Source: Mesotaenium endlicherianum (lineage: Eukaryota; Streptophyta; Zygnematophyceae; Zygnematales; Mesotaeniaceae). From it: DNA of 33,872 nt. The notes beneath the pieces were generated by a model. It was not told the origin of the DNA and did not search any database. It saw only the letters and a program-made list of their open reading frames with translations. Position numbers and translations under genes: made by a program. Each line of letters opens with the position of its first letter. The stretch's first letter is position 1. Location of the stretch: NCBI GenBank assembly GCA_009602735.1, contig WELA01009689.1, positions 308,546-342,417 on the forward strand, read 5' to 3'. Below, one piece after another: positions 11,094 to 22,061 of this stretch.

Positions 11094-12118
11094 CATCATA
11101 AAGATGGACTTTCATTTAGCTCATTTGAAGGCAAACTTCGATGCTGTTCTTACCCCCTTCCGAGTATTCATGCGCCGTTGCATGCTTGCAGCTTTGCAAA
11201 GGTTGAAACTCAGTCGGAACAGATTAGGATTCTAAGACAGCGTGACTCCGCAGTGGTCCGATCCTTCATCGACGAGGAATTGTTCAGTCACTGCTTGAGC
11301 CTTGAAGCAAGGTGCACTTACATCTGGCCCAATGTTATGGTTTATTTTCATTACTGTTGTTGAAGTGCTTTGTGGAGACAAATAGATCAAAAGAAGTACC
11401 TGTGTGGTCAGAAAGAAAGTGCGTTGGTCGATGGCTTGGGTAAGGCATAGTATCAAACTAATGCACAAGTCTGAGATTGACTTGCGGAAATTTGGTTAAT
11501 TCGTATATACGGGTCAAGAAGTCGTACCAAGATGACAGTTGACCAGCATTTGGGAGCTTGGGTGTTTTTATGAAATACTCCACATTATCTTTGTATGCCT
11601 TCAGAAGCTATCAGCTGGTATGCGGGACACCAGCAGCAACTTTGTGAAATAGGTTGTGCTCCCATCGCTTGGTATGCTGTCACCAAACTTGTAGGACCAG
11701 GTTGTTAGCGCTTCAGAGGACGAACATGACGGCTTTGACGTACTGCCTCGTATGTAATTGGCCATCATGCGTATCTCCAGTGGTTGTTATGTGGCCAATA
11801 GTTCTCTGTGACCAACCACAGTCTTCAGCCAATGTCCTGAAATACACGCAGCCCTATTTTGATATTAAGGAGGATGGATGAGATATGATGACTGTTTTTT
11901 CATTATCTGTAATTGCATTGCTCGAGCCCTCCTTAAGAGAGAGTTCTGAAAAATGCATCGAATATCATTTTATCTTAACGCCAAAGTTAGTAACAATGTG
12001 AAAGAATTGTGAATTTTTTGTGGACAAGAAGTCAGTTTCTGTTTCCATTGGAGTTCACTCAAAGTTGCAAGGCAGATTTGATCGCTAAACATGAGAAGAC
12101 AACACCATCACCAATAAT

Positions 12119-12197
12119 GCAGTTTTGTTCATAATGTCCCATTGTGTTGTTTTAAATGTCCTTGTAGAGGCTGGAACCTGTGCACAGTCTGCTCCTA
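12119..12197 (+). repeat. 79-bp direct repeat, copy 1
   Basis: Begins GCAGTTTTGTTCATAATG and recurs at 12305-12383, an offset of 186 bases, with about two C/T differences. It has no coding capacity that I can recognise. The 107-base spacer between the copies contains a perfect hairpin. Confidence 0.9.
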
Positions 12198-12203
12198 ATT
12201 GAA

Positions 12204-12230
12204 GGTTTGCGACATGAAATGTCGCAAACC
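12204..12230. repeat. Perfect 12-bp inverted repeat (hairpin) with a three-base loop
   Basis: GGTTTGCGACAT, loop GAA, then ATGTCGCAAACC: every one of the 12 arm positions pairs. It lies seven bases after the first 79-bp direct repeat. Nothing identifies it as a known RNA element. It could be a transcript hairpin or a remnant of a small mobile element. Confidence 0.9.
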
Positions 12231-12304
12231 AAAGTTTGACAAGTGTTCAAATTTGATTGATTTCACACGTGTTGTGTCTCATCGACAAACGAAACCCTCA
12301 TAAG

Positions 12305-12383
12305 GCAGTTTTGTTCATAATGTCCCATTGTGTTGTTTCAAATGTCCTTGTAGAGGCTGGAACCTGTGCACAGTCTGCTTCTA
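12305..12383 (+). repeat. 79-bp direct repeat, copy 2
   Basis: Second copy of the sequence at 12119-12197. The near identity suggests a fairly recent local duplication of a 186-base unit, or two flanking repeats of a small inserted element. Confidence 0.9.
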
Positions 12384-13717
12384 ACTCCTAGTTTGGTGGG
12401 GGATGGACCTAGCTTCTCTTAATACTTTACCATGCATGTAAGTTGTCAATAAGTTTGACAAGAAGTACGGGTGCACCTGCTAAAACTACACGACTTCATT
12501 TGAAGGCAATAAACACCACTTTTGTGTACTCTGTATGCATTTTAGAGACATCGTACTTTTCAAGACAATGCGACGATAACATTACAGACGAAAAGCAGGA
12601 GAACCCAGCAGAACCTTTTTCTTGGAGCGGAAGTGTTTGCCGGAGGGAAAATGGCAGGTGGACGGATATCCATTACAAGATTTTGGGGAGCAACGAGTCA
12701 AAACAAATCCTTTATTTCCTTTACATTCAAGTCCAAACTTGGCATATCGCGAGCACAAATGCGAGCTTCCACTGCTTGCTCTTGGCTTAAGCTAAAGGTC
12801 GCAGATGTCTTGAGCTCTAACCACCAGTCAACAACACCCGCACACAGAACGCGCATACATATAAATAAACCAACAGGCTCGTCTAACAAGTCTAGAATGG
12901 CGCTACGTGGGACGGCCTCGGGAAGGCATTGCGGGGCCTGCCCTAAAGTAGCCCCTAAATCAGATAAGGAGCAAGCCTGAAAAAAAAATAAAAAATCAGG
13001 ATGAATAAGATATGTAACGCAAGCTTCTGAATGGAAACCTATGCGAGTCAGATGATGAACAACCTTATGGCCGTCCGGCTCTATGTACGTATGTAGAGAC
13101 TGTACCGAGTACATTGCAGGTAGTACATGAATGCAGCCTGTCTGTGCTGTGCCAGCATCGGCTGAGGTGGCCGTTGCTAATTCCTTATTGCTGCTCGAAC
13201 TACACTTGAGAACTGCAGGCCTCTCTGCGCCTCTGCCCGTGAAGTAAGAATGTCAAATTCAGAGAAGAAGAGAGATGGCATCCAGCGGCACACCAGGCAG
13301 TAGTCACCTGCCACACGGCCTATCTTTGAGAAATCGACGGCCAAGCCTCCAGGGCTGCTTGCTGGTCGCTGGTCACACGCGGGCCCAAAAGAGTGAAGCC
13401 ACTTCCACCTTGCCAACGCGAAATCCGTTACTCTTTGAATCTGCTGCTTGCTGTCCTTCTCGGTGTTATTGACGTCGCAGCCGCGGTAGTTGGTTGAGTT
13501 GCCCCTCTGAGATCAACAGGCTTGTTGTGCACCAGCCGCAAGGTGCAGCCACATCTGCCTGCGGATAGTATGCTGCCATCTGGCATCTGTCGTAGCGGCA
13601 CTTCCCTGCGGACAGATCTCTAAATCGAAGAATGGGTGCTGCAGATGGAGAACTAAGGGCAAGCACTCGCGCTTGCTGCTTGTTGAGTTGCAGCAGGAGA
13701 GGAGGGGGGAGCAAGCT

Positions 13718-15000
13718 TCAGGAGGAGGCAGTGGGGGTGGCAGGAGAGGCGATTCTGAAGGAGGGGGCCGGCGACAGCAGGGGGGAGGCGGGGACTGTGG
13801 CAGGGGCAGAGGCAGACTTGCTGGACTTCTTGAAGGGGCGGGGAATCCAGCGGCGAGCGCTCCATGTGCTGCTGCTCTTCTTGGGAGGGGGGCCGGGGAA
13901 GAGGCTCATGTCGATGGCCCTGATGGCGGGGGGAGTGCCAACGGGGGGCCTGCTAGGAGTGAGGGGGGGCCTGCTGGGCGTGGAGCAGGAGGACGAGCAG
14001 GCTGACACGACTGAGGAGGTGGAGCTCTCGATGATGCTGGCAATCGCTTTCAGCTGGTCCTCACTGCCGCCCCACGAGGGGGTGCCGCGGGAATGTCTGC
14101 ACGCATGGAAACAGAGAACTAGGTCAGAGAGGGGCGCAGGCAGGCTATGGCTTGTGCGGGCAGTGGGCAGTTTGGGCAGTGGGCAGTAACACTGACCTCG
14201 GTAGCGGGCAGTGCGGCAGAGCTGACGACGCCTACAATTGGGATGCACATGGCAGATAGTCATAAACAGCCAGGCAAGAATGACAAGCGCACGCTTGCCA
14301 AAGGAAAGAAAACAACAGAGAGGCGGACGGAAGGCCGGCATGCTCACCTCGAATCGTCCAGCTGGCCGATGTCCACAGAGGCTCGCCGGTGCCGCCTGAA
14401 CAGCTTAGGCTTCTCAGGAGGGCTGGGCAGATCCTCCTCCTCGGAATCCTGAATCTCCGCCTTCTCCCACATGGCATCCATGCCTTGTCCGAATTGAGAT
14501 TCCAGCCACCTCTCGGACTGCTTCGCTGCGTCCTCGTCAGAGGTGAACAGCTCTGACGCAGGTGGAGCGAGGCCCTGCTTTTTTCCTTTCTTGATTTTCG
14601 CGTCCTGACTTTCTTTCCCCTTCAACCCCTTCCAGTCTGGGAACATCTTTGAAGCCGGAGCAGCAGGAGCGGATACGGGAGCAGCAGCAACCGCAGCGAC
14701 GGTGTCATCAGATGCAGCAGCGGGATCGACGACATTGTCTTGCAGCTTTTCAACCCGCCTAAATGCCTTGAAGATTCCTGACCTTCTTCTAGAGGAAGCC
14801 TCTGCTCCTGAGACACTGCACTGGGCTTCGTCTGCGTTGACGGGCTGCACAGTGGCATTTCTGTCACCAGCCCAGGACCGCCTGCGAAATAATTGGCTGA
14901 GGCGCCTTGATTTCGCAACGTTGGGAGCTGCTGCGCCACCATCCTTCTCTGCAGCTGCTTCTGCATTAAACGTCAGCCAGTCAGAATGTTCCATCTCCAT
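13718..15000 (-). CDS. Two-exon gene, Ser/Pro/Arg-rich protein of unknown function
   Basis: Not recognised. Exon 1 runs from the ATG at 15000 down to 14348 and exon 2 from 14096 down to the stop at 13718. The donor (GAG/GTGAGC) and acceptor (CGTGCAG/AC) join in phase (AG+A = Arg), giving 343 residues. An in-frame TAG about 22 bases before the ATG supports this start. The protein has no signal peptide or membrane segment that I can see. Exon 1 has an Ala-rich linker and several short aromatic-basic motifs (LSQLFRRRSWAGDR, IFKAFRRVEK, PKLFRRHRRASVD), plus an acidic segment (QDSEEEDLPSPPEKP). Exon 2 is Ser/Pro-rich with proline-directed sites (TPSRPPLTPSRPP) and ends in a basic PFKKSSK region. 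Clusters of this kind resemble phosphorylation-regulated scaffold or membrane-associated proteins, but no family is assigned. Confidence 0.75.
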
Positions 15001-17992
15001 GTCAAGTACGACACCGTCTTCCTATAGACCCAGCTTCAGCAATAGCTCGAGTACTAAGTGTATATTCGGAACAAGAACGGAAGACCTTGGCTTAAGAGCG
15101 GCTTTCAGGAAAGCTGAACTTTGAATCGCTGATCCAACCCGTCGACCTCAGTCATGAATACCTCCACTACGCCCAGGAGGCTAAATTTCGAGCAGGTTGA
15201 AGTTCCGAAGAGCAGGAGCTTGGTATACAAGTTGCTGTATTGTATCGTTCTTACCTCTCAATATGCCGTACAGATGAGCCGACACGACCTGTACCTTAGC
15301 AGAATCGTACAAGAGATTTTGAGGCTCTGAATGTCATCAGGAATATCAAGTGGCTGGCACATTTTGTGGAGGACTAGCTTCCTCTAATGTATAATTACTG
15401 AAATAGCCTTGTTGCATCCTACGAACATGCTGATTAATTCAATATTTTCAGCAACTGAGATTACGAAACTTGTTACCCACAAATTTCACTATGGCATAGA
15501 ACGGACCTGCCATCTTCCCAATCATGCCAGCCAGCCGCAAGCCGACCAGAAGGCATACAGTTCATTTGTCACGGAGCGCCTTCCTATCTACCTGACCTAT
15601 CTGGTCTTGTACTTCCAACAAGAAGGTACCGGGAGGTACAGGGTTGTCGTCGCTGAATCTCGTGTGCAGTTTGATTTGCCTTGGATTGAACGAGTCCTCC
15701 AAGGCCCAGGGCCCAGGGTACATTGCTTCTTGTGAGGATGTCGAAGAGACACCCGACGCCAGAGACGAGGAAACTCACGAGGCGCCATATCTTGTGTGCC
15801 CCACATAACTGTAGCCATACGTGGTCGAGGTACGTGCATCCGTTGTGGTTAGTTGATACATATCGCTTGGCTACATTTGCTTGCAGGTTTACAAGACAGT
15901 TTGTGAGGCACGTTTTGCGGACGTATTCGGGTCCAGTCACTGGAAGGAGATCCTTTATACACGACTTTTGAAGGCGACGGGAGAAGATAAGGCTGCAACT
16001 AGGAGGAGTAGGGAACGCTTGGAAATAATATGAAAGTGCCAAGTTGGCGAAAGCGTCGAAAGGTCTTGTATTGCCCAGTTTTGCCCTGTTTCCTCTTACT
16101 GCAATTATCGTCGATGCACAGCGATCCGCCGGGATCGATAGTAATCGACAAGATTTACTAGGCAACATGATGTCGTTGTTGTCAATGGTGGCCTCTATTG
16201 GTGCTTATCGGTCTTACTAGGTGTCCTTTTTGGAGTGCTTTAGCTGGATTTTGCTATACATGACAGATACATGAGCAGGAAATGGCCAAGAAGCATGACG
16301 GTCGCCTGAATTGTCTCCTTGGAAACCAGGTGGAAAAGCGAAAACTTCATTAGCTCCGGGTTAGGAATATCAGACCCCGGAGCAAATTACCTCTCAGATC
16401 CACTAGAATCAGCATCAAATCAAAGGCGATACTTTACAATGTCGGACAAGCCTGGAATAGTCGATGATTTTGACTGAAGAGTCCAAACTTAGTACCCCAG
16501 GTGGCCAAAGGCGTGTAACGCACTTCCCATGACTGTCACATCTTGCGATTGTAGGTCAGGGTAAGTTGGACACGCGCAGCGCTGCGGGAGTTGCGACGAG
16601 ATTAAGTACGGCGTGGAGTCCGGGTTTACCAGAGGCTTGGTCAACCTGACAAGGTTGACTTTGGCTTGACTTGGGGTCACGACCAAACTTGACTTGGTCA
16701 TAAGGCAGTCACGACGTGTAGAGGCAACAAGCCTGCCACCCCCGCATGGGTGATGTGTACAGCCATGCTTGACTTGGTCCACTTGGGGCAGCCAGGCCAA
16801 AAACGACGAAGACAAGCCTGACACCTTGGAAGGTGTGATGTGGAAAGCAACATTGGACTTGGTCCACTGGCGTCCACACGAGGAACAACCGCGATTGATT
16901 TGCCACAATGGCGGTGACCATGGAGAGCCGTTGCATGCATTGGGGGGACACTGGAGCTAATTTTTCAAATTGTGAATTTGGGTTGTTCATATTTTGAATG
17001 TTACAACTAATTTTCTAAGCTCTGGTTTTATTTTCTTAAAATTGCAAAATTTTATTTCACGCCGCTAATTCACTTTTAAATATTAGGTCGCTATTTGAAA
17101 TTGTTGAATTTTGGGCGCCATTTCGCCCAGATCTAGAAGGCAACTACTCCCTCATGGCTGCATGGACTCGATTACGTTACAAATGACAAGCGAGTCACGG
17201 GCAAAACAGCTTAGCGAAATAAAAACGCTTCATATTATGTATGTGTGCACATTTGGGTTGAGACGACTTCCAAGTTGCTTGTGCCAACTTGGATAAAGGC
17301 ACAAGCGCACACGATACAAAGTCATTTTCTTGCACAAAGAAGGAAGAAGAGGAGGAAAAAGGCATAAAGGCAAAACGGCAATTCCAAGGCGAGGAGCCAG
17401 AAAACCACGCTTGTTTCGTCCTTCTTTTTAATTTTCCCCTTTTTTGCGACCTAGAACTAGATAGACTAGCACTTAAGAGTTTTTTAGGCAGGTTAATGAT
17501 TCTCAGACAGGCTAGGATTGGCAGATTTGATCGACTATGAGAATCTTGATAGAAATCAGAAAAGAACTCCAGCGTATTAAAGATGCATAAAAGGCTTGTC
17601 ATTATTCACTTTTTTTTGCGAGAAACAAATGTTCAAATTGTTTCTCCAATGAAAAATTGAGAAAGAAAGACTTATATTGTGCGTTAAGACCTCAAGCGTG
17701 CATCAGCGGCATAAGCTGTACAAGTCAAGTCAACAGACTTTGCTGCAATCGAGTTCACAACTCATGGCGTTGTATATGCTGTACATGTGGAGGTTGAAAA
17801 TTTGAAGAACGTCTGATTGGCTTAGAAGTTTCTTAGCAGCAACATCAATACCTTATTGCTGATTATAAGAAAAGCATATTGTTTGGGCCTGAAAAAAAAG
17901 GCTGAACCGAACTATGATTGCTGGTGCGAAATCTTCTACCAATTTGGACCTTGAAGGAGATCAAGTGCAGCTCCAGGCTCCACGTCAAGCAA
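15001..17992. other. Intergenic, AT-rich, no gene seen
   Basis: Short reading frames only, none with a recognisable motif. The first few hundred bases should hold the promoter and 5' UTR of the minus-strand gene ending at 15000. A degenerate tandem repeat is listed separately. The stretch ends at the left LTR of the old retroelement at 17993. Confidence 0.55.
16727..16900. repeat. Degenerate 85-bp tandem repeat
   Basis: Three blocks (ACAAGCCTG, GTGATGTG and GACTTGGTCCACT) recur at a constant spacing of 85 bases. Further TTGACTTGG motifs at about 16666 and 16689 suggest one or two older, more diverged units to the left. Function unknown. Confidence 0.6.
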
Positions 17993-18678
17993 TGTAAGTT
18001 CATAGGATTGTAGAGTGCATTTTTGTGGTCATTTTGATAAAAAAAATCGTCGAATTTGGTCAAGTATTGAGAAAGTTATGGATTTCTGAAGATTTATTAA
18101 TTTAAAGGTTGATCAACAACTGTCCTTTTTTTGTGGTGAGTGCGACCGTCGGATTGACCAACAGCGTCGAGCGATCTGGGCCGTTAGAGTGAAATCGAAC
18201 CTTCACGTAATTTTGGCTGGTGCGGAGTGCCGACTAGGTCGATTAGCCTAGCGCGTCTAAGTTAGTATATTCTAGATATTTCCATGCATGCATATAAACG
18301 TCAAATTGGCCCGACACGTCAGATGAGGCTGATCTGGCCTACTCACGAATATTCTGGAAGGGTCAAGTTGACGAACACTTCGAAAATTCTGTCGCTAAGC
18401 GGCCCTCCCTCCTAGGGGCGAGTGATTGTCGTAGAAAGCTATAAATAGGCATAACTTCTTCGTTTCTTATCAGTTTTCACTTCTGTAAATTTCTACAAGT
18501 TTGTAATGACAAGGCCTTTCATCCTATTATATTTGTGAGCACTTTCTTGCTACTCAAAATGTTGAGTAATTTTCCAAGACTTTCTTAGCAATATGCCGCT
18601 GCACTCTAAAATATGATTGCAACTAGTTCTTTTCCTCGTGAGTCACTACGCTTCCACTAGGGCACTTTGCCCCTTTCA
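17993..18678 (+). repeat. 5' LTR of the old gypsy element
   Basis: Starts TGTAAGTTCATAGG and ends GCCCCTTTCA (TG...CA). It is the diverged reverse complement of the 744-base LTRs of the younger copy. It contains a promoter-like TATAAATA at 18440-18447. Shorter than the young LTRs (686 against 744 bases), it has lost sequence near its start. Confidence 0.9.
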
Positions 18679-18680
18679 TT

Positions 18681-18695
18681 TGGTATCGGAGTTGG
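18681..18695 (+). promoter_or_regulatory. Primer-binding site of the old gypsy element
   Basis: TGGTATCGGAGTTGG begins two bases after the LTR end. It resembles the plant initiator-methionine tRNA primer site (TGGTATCAGAGC), with G in place of A at the eighth base. Confidence 0.75.
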
Positions 18696-18715
18696 GCTAG
18701 TTTGCATATTATATT

Positions 18716-19408
18716 ATGGAGTCACAGTCGGCAGCCGGAGGAGGCGAACATGTCGAGCATGCTGCGCGTGGAGCAGCAGGCTACGCCAACAATGACCAGA
18801 GAGCAACAAGAGATGCAAACGATGCTAAGGCAAATGGCAACTGCAATTGGAGGAGAAGTCTACACCCAGTTTCAACAAAATATGCGCGCGGAGGTGGAGA
18901 GGATGGTGCGACTTGCTGTTGGAAATGCCGCTTCGACGAGTTCGGCACCTGCACTTGCTATACCACCAATTCATGTTCAACCAGTGGTGCAACCAGTTAT
19001 TCCACCCGCATCGGGAGTGCGTGCGCCTAAGCTTGAAGTGTATACTGGAGAGCGTGGATCGCCGCCAGTTCATTAATGGATTTTTGGAGTGAAGTAGTTT
19101 ATGGAGTATTCTGCGCTCACGCCCGACAGGCAAGTCGCCTTTGTGCTCACTTTGATGAAGAAGAGTGCTGGAGCTTGGTATGAGCGAGAAGAGCAGCTGT
19201 CTGGAGTCCCTGCAACTGTTGATTAGCTCTTTGATAACCCGACGAGGCAATTTCAACCTATTGAGATCAGTTGGTGCGTCTTCGTCAACGAGGAAGCGTT
19301 CACGAGTATGTTTTGCGCTTCAACAAGCTGGTGCTTCAATGTCCATCCATGCACGAGTTGGAGACGATGGACAAGTTCAAGAGGGGACTCGAGCCAACTG
19401 TGGCCAAG
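18716..19408 (+). pseudogene. gag remnant, 5' part, of the old gypsy element
   Basis: Matches the N-terminal two thirds of the young gag. The start region is frameshifted by small length changes near 18755. A stop follows the conserved GERGSPPVH stretch, and there is a deletion of about 20 bases near 19262. The sequence breaks at 19408 after the codons for EPTVAK, where the younger element is inserted. It resumes at 25542. Confidence 0.85.
19404..19408. repeat. Target-site duplication CCAAG (left)
   Basis: The same five bases follow the right LTR at 25542-25546. This fixes both ends of the young insertion and shows that it went into the gag gene of the older copy. Confidence 0.92.
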
Positions 19409-20152
19409 TGAAAGGGGCAAAGTGCCCTAGTGGAAGCGTAGTGACTTACGAGGAAAGGAACTAGTTGCCATCATACTAGAGAGTGCAGCGTCAAATCACT
19501 AACAAAGCTTAGGAAAATTACTCAACATTTTGAGTAGCAGGAAACTGCTCACAAATGATGTAGGATGGAAGGCCTTGTCATTACAAACCCGTAAAAATTT
19601 ACAGAAGTGAAAACTGATAAGAAACAAAGAAGTTATGCCTATTTATAATTTTCTGCCTAAGTTCTCCCCCCTAGGAGGAAGCTACGGATTTTCCTAAGTG
19701 TTCGTCAAATCGTCCCTCCCAGAATATTCGTGAGTAAGCCAGATCAGTCTAATCTGACGTGTCGGGCCGAATTGACGTCCACATACATGCATCGACATTA
19801 CTAGAATATTCTATCTTAGACGCGCTAGGCTAAACCGAAACTTCTAGGTAAATCGACCTAGTCGGCACTCCGCGTCAGCCGAACTTACGTGAAGGTTCGA
19901 GTTCATTCTAACGGGCCAGATCGCTCGACGCTGTCGGTCAATCCGACGGTCGCGCTCACCGCGAATTAAGGACAGTCGTCAACCGACCTCAAAACTAATA
20001 AAACTTCGGAAATCCATAACTCTCTCAATACTTGACCAAATTCGATGAACTTTATATCAAAATGACCACAAAAATGCACTCTACACTACTATACAATCAA
20101 AACATACTTTCATGAAACTCAAAAATGCACTTTATAAACCTATGACCTTACA
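19409..20152 (-). repeat. 3' LTR of the young gypsy element
   Basis: 744 bases, TG...CA ends; near-identical to 24798-25541. On the minus strand it begins TGTAAGGTCATAG, and those bases contain the pol stop codon. Confidence 0.95.
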
Positions 20153-22050
20153 TCATCCCCCTCCTCAAGATGCGACGTCCTCGACGCATTCTGCAGATAA
20201 CGTCTCAACTTACTCTTACAATGAGTCAAGTTGGCCTCTGGCTCCCAAGTGTTGTCGTCCGCATGGTAGCCTTTCCACTTGACCAGATACTCTTGGACAA
20301 ATCGTTGACCTCGCTTGACTCGTCGATCGCCGACAATCGCCTCCACTTCATACTCCAATACATCATCGATCTCGACCGGTGGTGGCGGTGTAGGTAGTCG
20401 TCCTGGATGTCCTTCATTCGGGTCAACGTATGGCCGTAGACAACTGACATGGAACACATCATGGATACGCCATCCTGGAGGAAGTTCCAACTTGTAGGTC
20501 ACTAGATTCACCTGCTTGAGCACTTCAAAGGGACCTGTAAACCGTGCCCGCAGTTTCCTCTTGCCTGTGAAAGGTAGGTTCTCTGTGGACAAGAGTACTT
20601 TGTCGCCCACATGGAATGTCACTTCCCTCCTGTGCTTGTTAGCATGCTTGACCTGCTCTTCCTGTGCCTTCCGAATACACGTCTTCGCCATATCCCAAGT
20701 CTTGGCCATCTGCTCCATAAAAGCTTGTGTAGTAGGAACCTGAGTCTCCTTGGCCTTCTCCAACAAGATGTTCCCTGGATGATATACTTCTCTCCCATAA
20801 ACCATAGCGAATGGTGACTGCTTGGTCGATCCCTGCATGCTGTTGTTGTAGGCAAACTCCAACCCTGGTAGCTTCTTGTCCCACTCTGAAGGGTCTTCCA
20901 TAGTGAAACTCCTGAGCACCTCTTGCAGAGTTCTGTTGAGCCTCTCACTCTGCCCATCTGTCTGAGGGTGATAGGAAGTGCTCATACTCAGCTTGGTCCC
21001 CATCAAAGTAAACAATGACCGCCAAAAGTTGCTAGTAAACCTTGGATCTCGATCTGAAACAATCACCTTCGGCAACCCATGTAGCCTAAAAATATGATCA
21101 AAGAATAGCCGTGCCACATCTGCTGCCGTAGAAGTCTCCTTCATGGGAATGAAGTGAGCCATCTTGCTGAGTCTGTCAGACACTACCCATACTGCATCGT
21201 GCCCTTGACCACTGACTGGTAACGATGTGATGAAGTCCATAGCAATCTGCTCCCAAGGATACTCTGGAATAGGCAGGGGCCGCAATGTACCTCCCTTCTT
21301 TTGATTTGGTGTCTTGTTTCTCTGGCACGCATCGCAACTCCTGATCCACTCCTCGATGTCTTTGTCCATATTTCTCCAGTAATATTCCCGCTTCAGCACG
21401 CTTGCCGTCTTCTCGCTTCCAAAGTGTCCAGCATATAAGCAGTCATGATGCTCCGTAAGTAGTAAGTCTCGTAGCTCCTTGATGTCAGGTACCACCACTC
21501 TCTTGAAGTCACCATAATACCATATGCCGTCCTTCTTCTGCATACTCGCGTTGAACTCCGCTGCTCCACCATCAGCAAACTGTGGGTCCTCCCCATAACC
21601 TTTTTGAAGCTTCTCCTTGAAGTCCATATTCTCCTTGATGACTGAGACAGCTGCAAGGTCACACCTCCTGGATAAAGCGTCTGCAGGGTTGATCTTCCCA
21701 GGTAAGTACTCAATCTTGTGGTCGAACTGTTGCAGAAACTCCATCCACCTTGCTTGTCTTGGTGTCAACGTTGGCTGCGTCATAAACTTCTCCAAGCTCT
21801 TGTGGTCGGTCTTGATGAACACCTTCCGACCGTCCACATAACATCGCCAAATCCTCAAAGCCTGGATAATAGCCAACATCTCTCGCTCGTGTGCTGCATA
21901 GTTCTGCTCTGCAGGACTCAACTTCCTGCTCTCATATGCCACAGGCTGCAATCCTTTGCCCTGGTCCTGGAGAAGAATGGCTCCCACTGCAAAGTTTGAC
22001 GCGTCTGTGATGATGGTGAAAGGAAGCTCTGAACTGGCAATTGCCAACAC
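20140..22050 (-). CDS. pol, 3' part: RNase H, integrase, chromodomain (gypsy)
   Basis: A 636-residue open frame. RNase H lies near residues 11-120 (acidic residues in TDAS and KTDHKSL). The integrase zinc finger has histidines near 201-209 and cysteines at 239 and 242. The integrase core has D272, D333 and E369, the classic D,D35E spacing, with HPQTDGQSER around the glutamate. A GPF motif follows near 506. A chromodomain at about 563-610 (YLVKWKGY...NTWEPE) probably directs integration to particular chromatin. The frame is out of register with the upstream pol frame because of the 10-base loss near 22100, so the listed start is not a natural initiation site. The stop lies 13 bases inside the 3' LTR. 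Confidence 0.9.
   Translation of the reverse strand: MLAIASSELPFTIITDASNFAVGAILLQDQGKGLQPVAYESRKLSPAEQNYAAHEREMLAIIQALRIWRCYVDGRKVFIKTDHKSLEKFMTQPTLTPRQARWMEFLQQFDHKIEYLPGKINPADALSRRCDLAAVSVIKENMDFKEKLQKGYGEDPQFADGGAAEFNASMQKKDGIWYYGDFKRVVVPDIKELRDLLLTEHHDCLYAGHFGSEKTASVLKREYYWRNMDKDIEEWIRSCDACQRNKTPNQKKGGTLRPLPIPEYPWEQIAMDFITSLPVSGQGHDAVWVVSDRLSKMAHFIPMKETSTAADVARLFFDHIFRLHGLPKVIVSDRDPRFTSNFWRSLFTLMGTKLSMSTSYHPQTDGQSERLNRTLQEVLRSFTMEDPSEWDKKLPGLEFAYNNSMQGSTKQSPFAMVYGREVYHPGNILLEKAKETQVPTTQAFMEQMAKTWDMAKTCIRKAQEEQVKHANKHRREVTFHVGDKVLLSTENLPFTGKRKLRARFTGPFEVLKQVNLVTYKLELPPGWRIHDVFHVSCLRPYVDPNEGHPGRLPTPPPPVEIDDVLEYEVEAIVGDRRVKRGQRFVQEYLVKWKGYHADDNTWEPEANLTHCKSKLRRYLQNASRTSHLEEGDDVRS
20153..20166 (-). 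promoter_or_regulatory. Polypurine tract
   Basis: On the minus strand GAGGAGGGGGATGA directly precedes the 3' LTR. This is the usual second-strand primer position. It also encodes the last residues of pol (LEEGDD), so the tract is kept as both RNA primer and protein code. Confidence 0.8.
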
Positions 22051-22061
22051 AGGTGCCTGTG

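Larger units (their letters stand above)
11091..13717. other. Intergenic, no gene seen apart from the repeats listed
   Basis: No reading frame here has recognisable domains. The longest (12698-13114, minus) is low in complexity of evidence and lies downstream of the minus-strand gene that ends at 13718, so part of this stretch may be that gene's 3' UTR. The paired direct repeats and hairpin at 12119-12383 are listed separately. Confidence 0.55.

Noticed and set aside
12698..13114. 138-residue minus-strand reading frame
   Set aside because: No recognisable motif, no splice signals, and it lies in the probable 3' flank of the gene ending at 13718.
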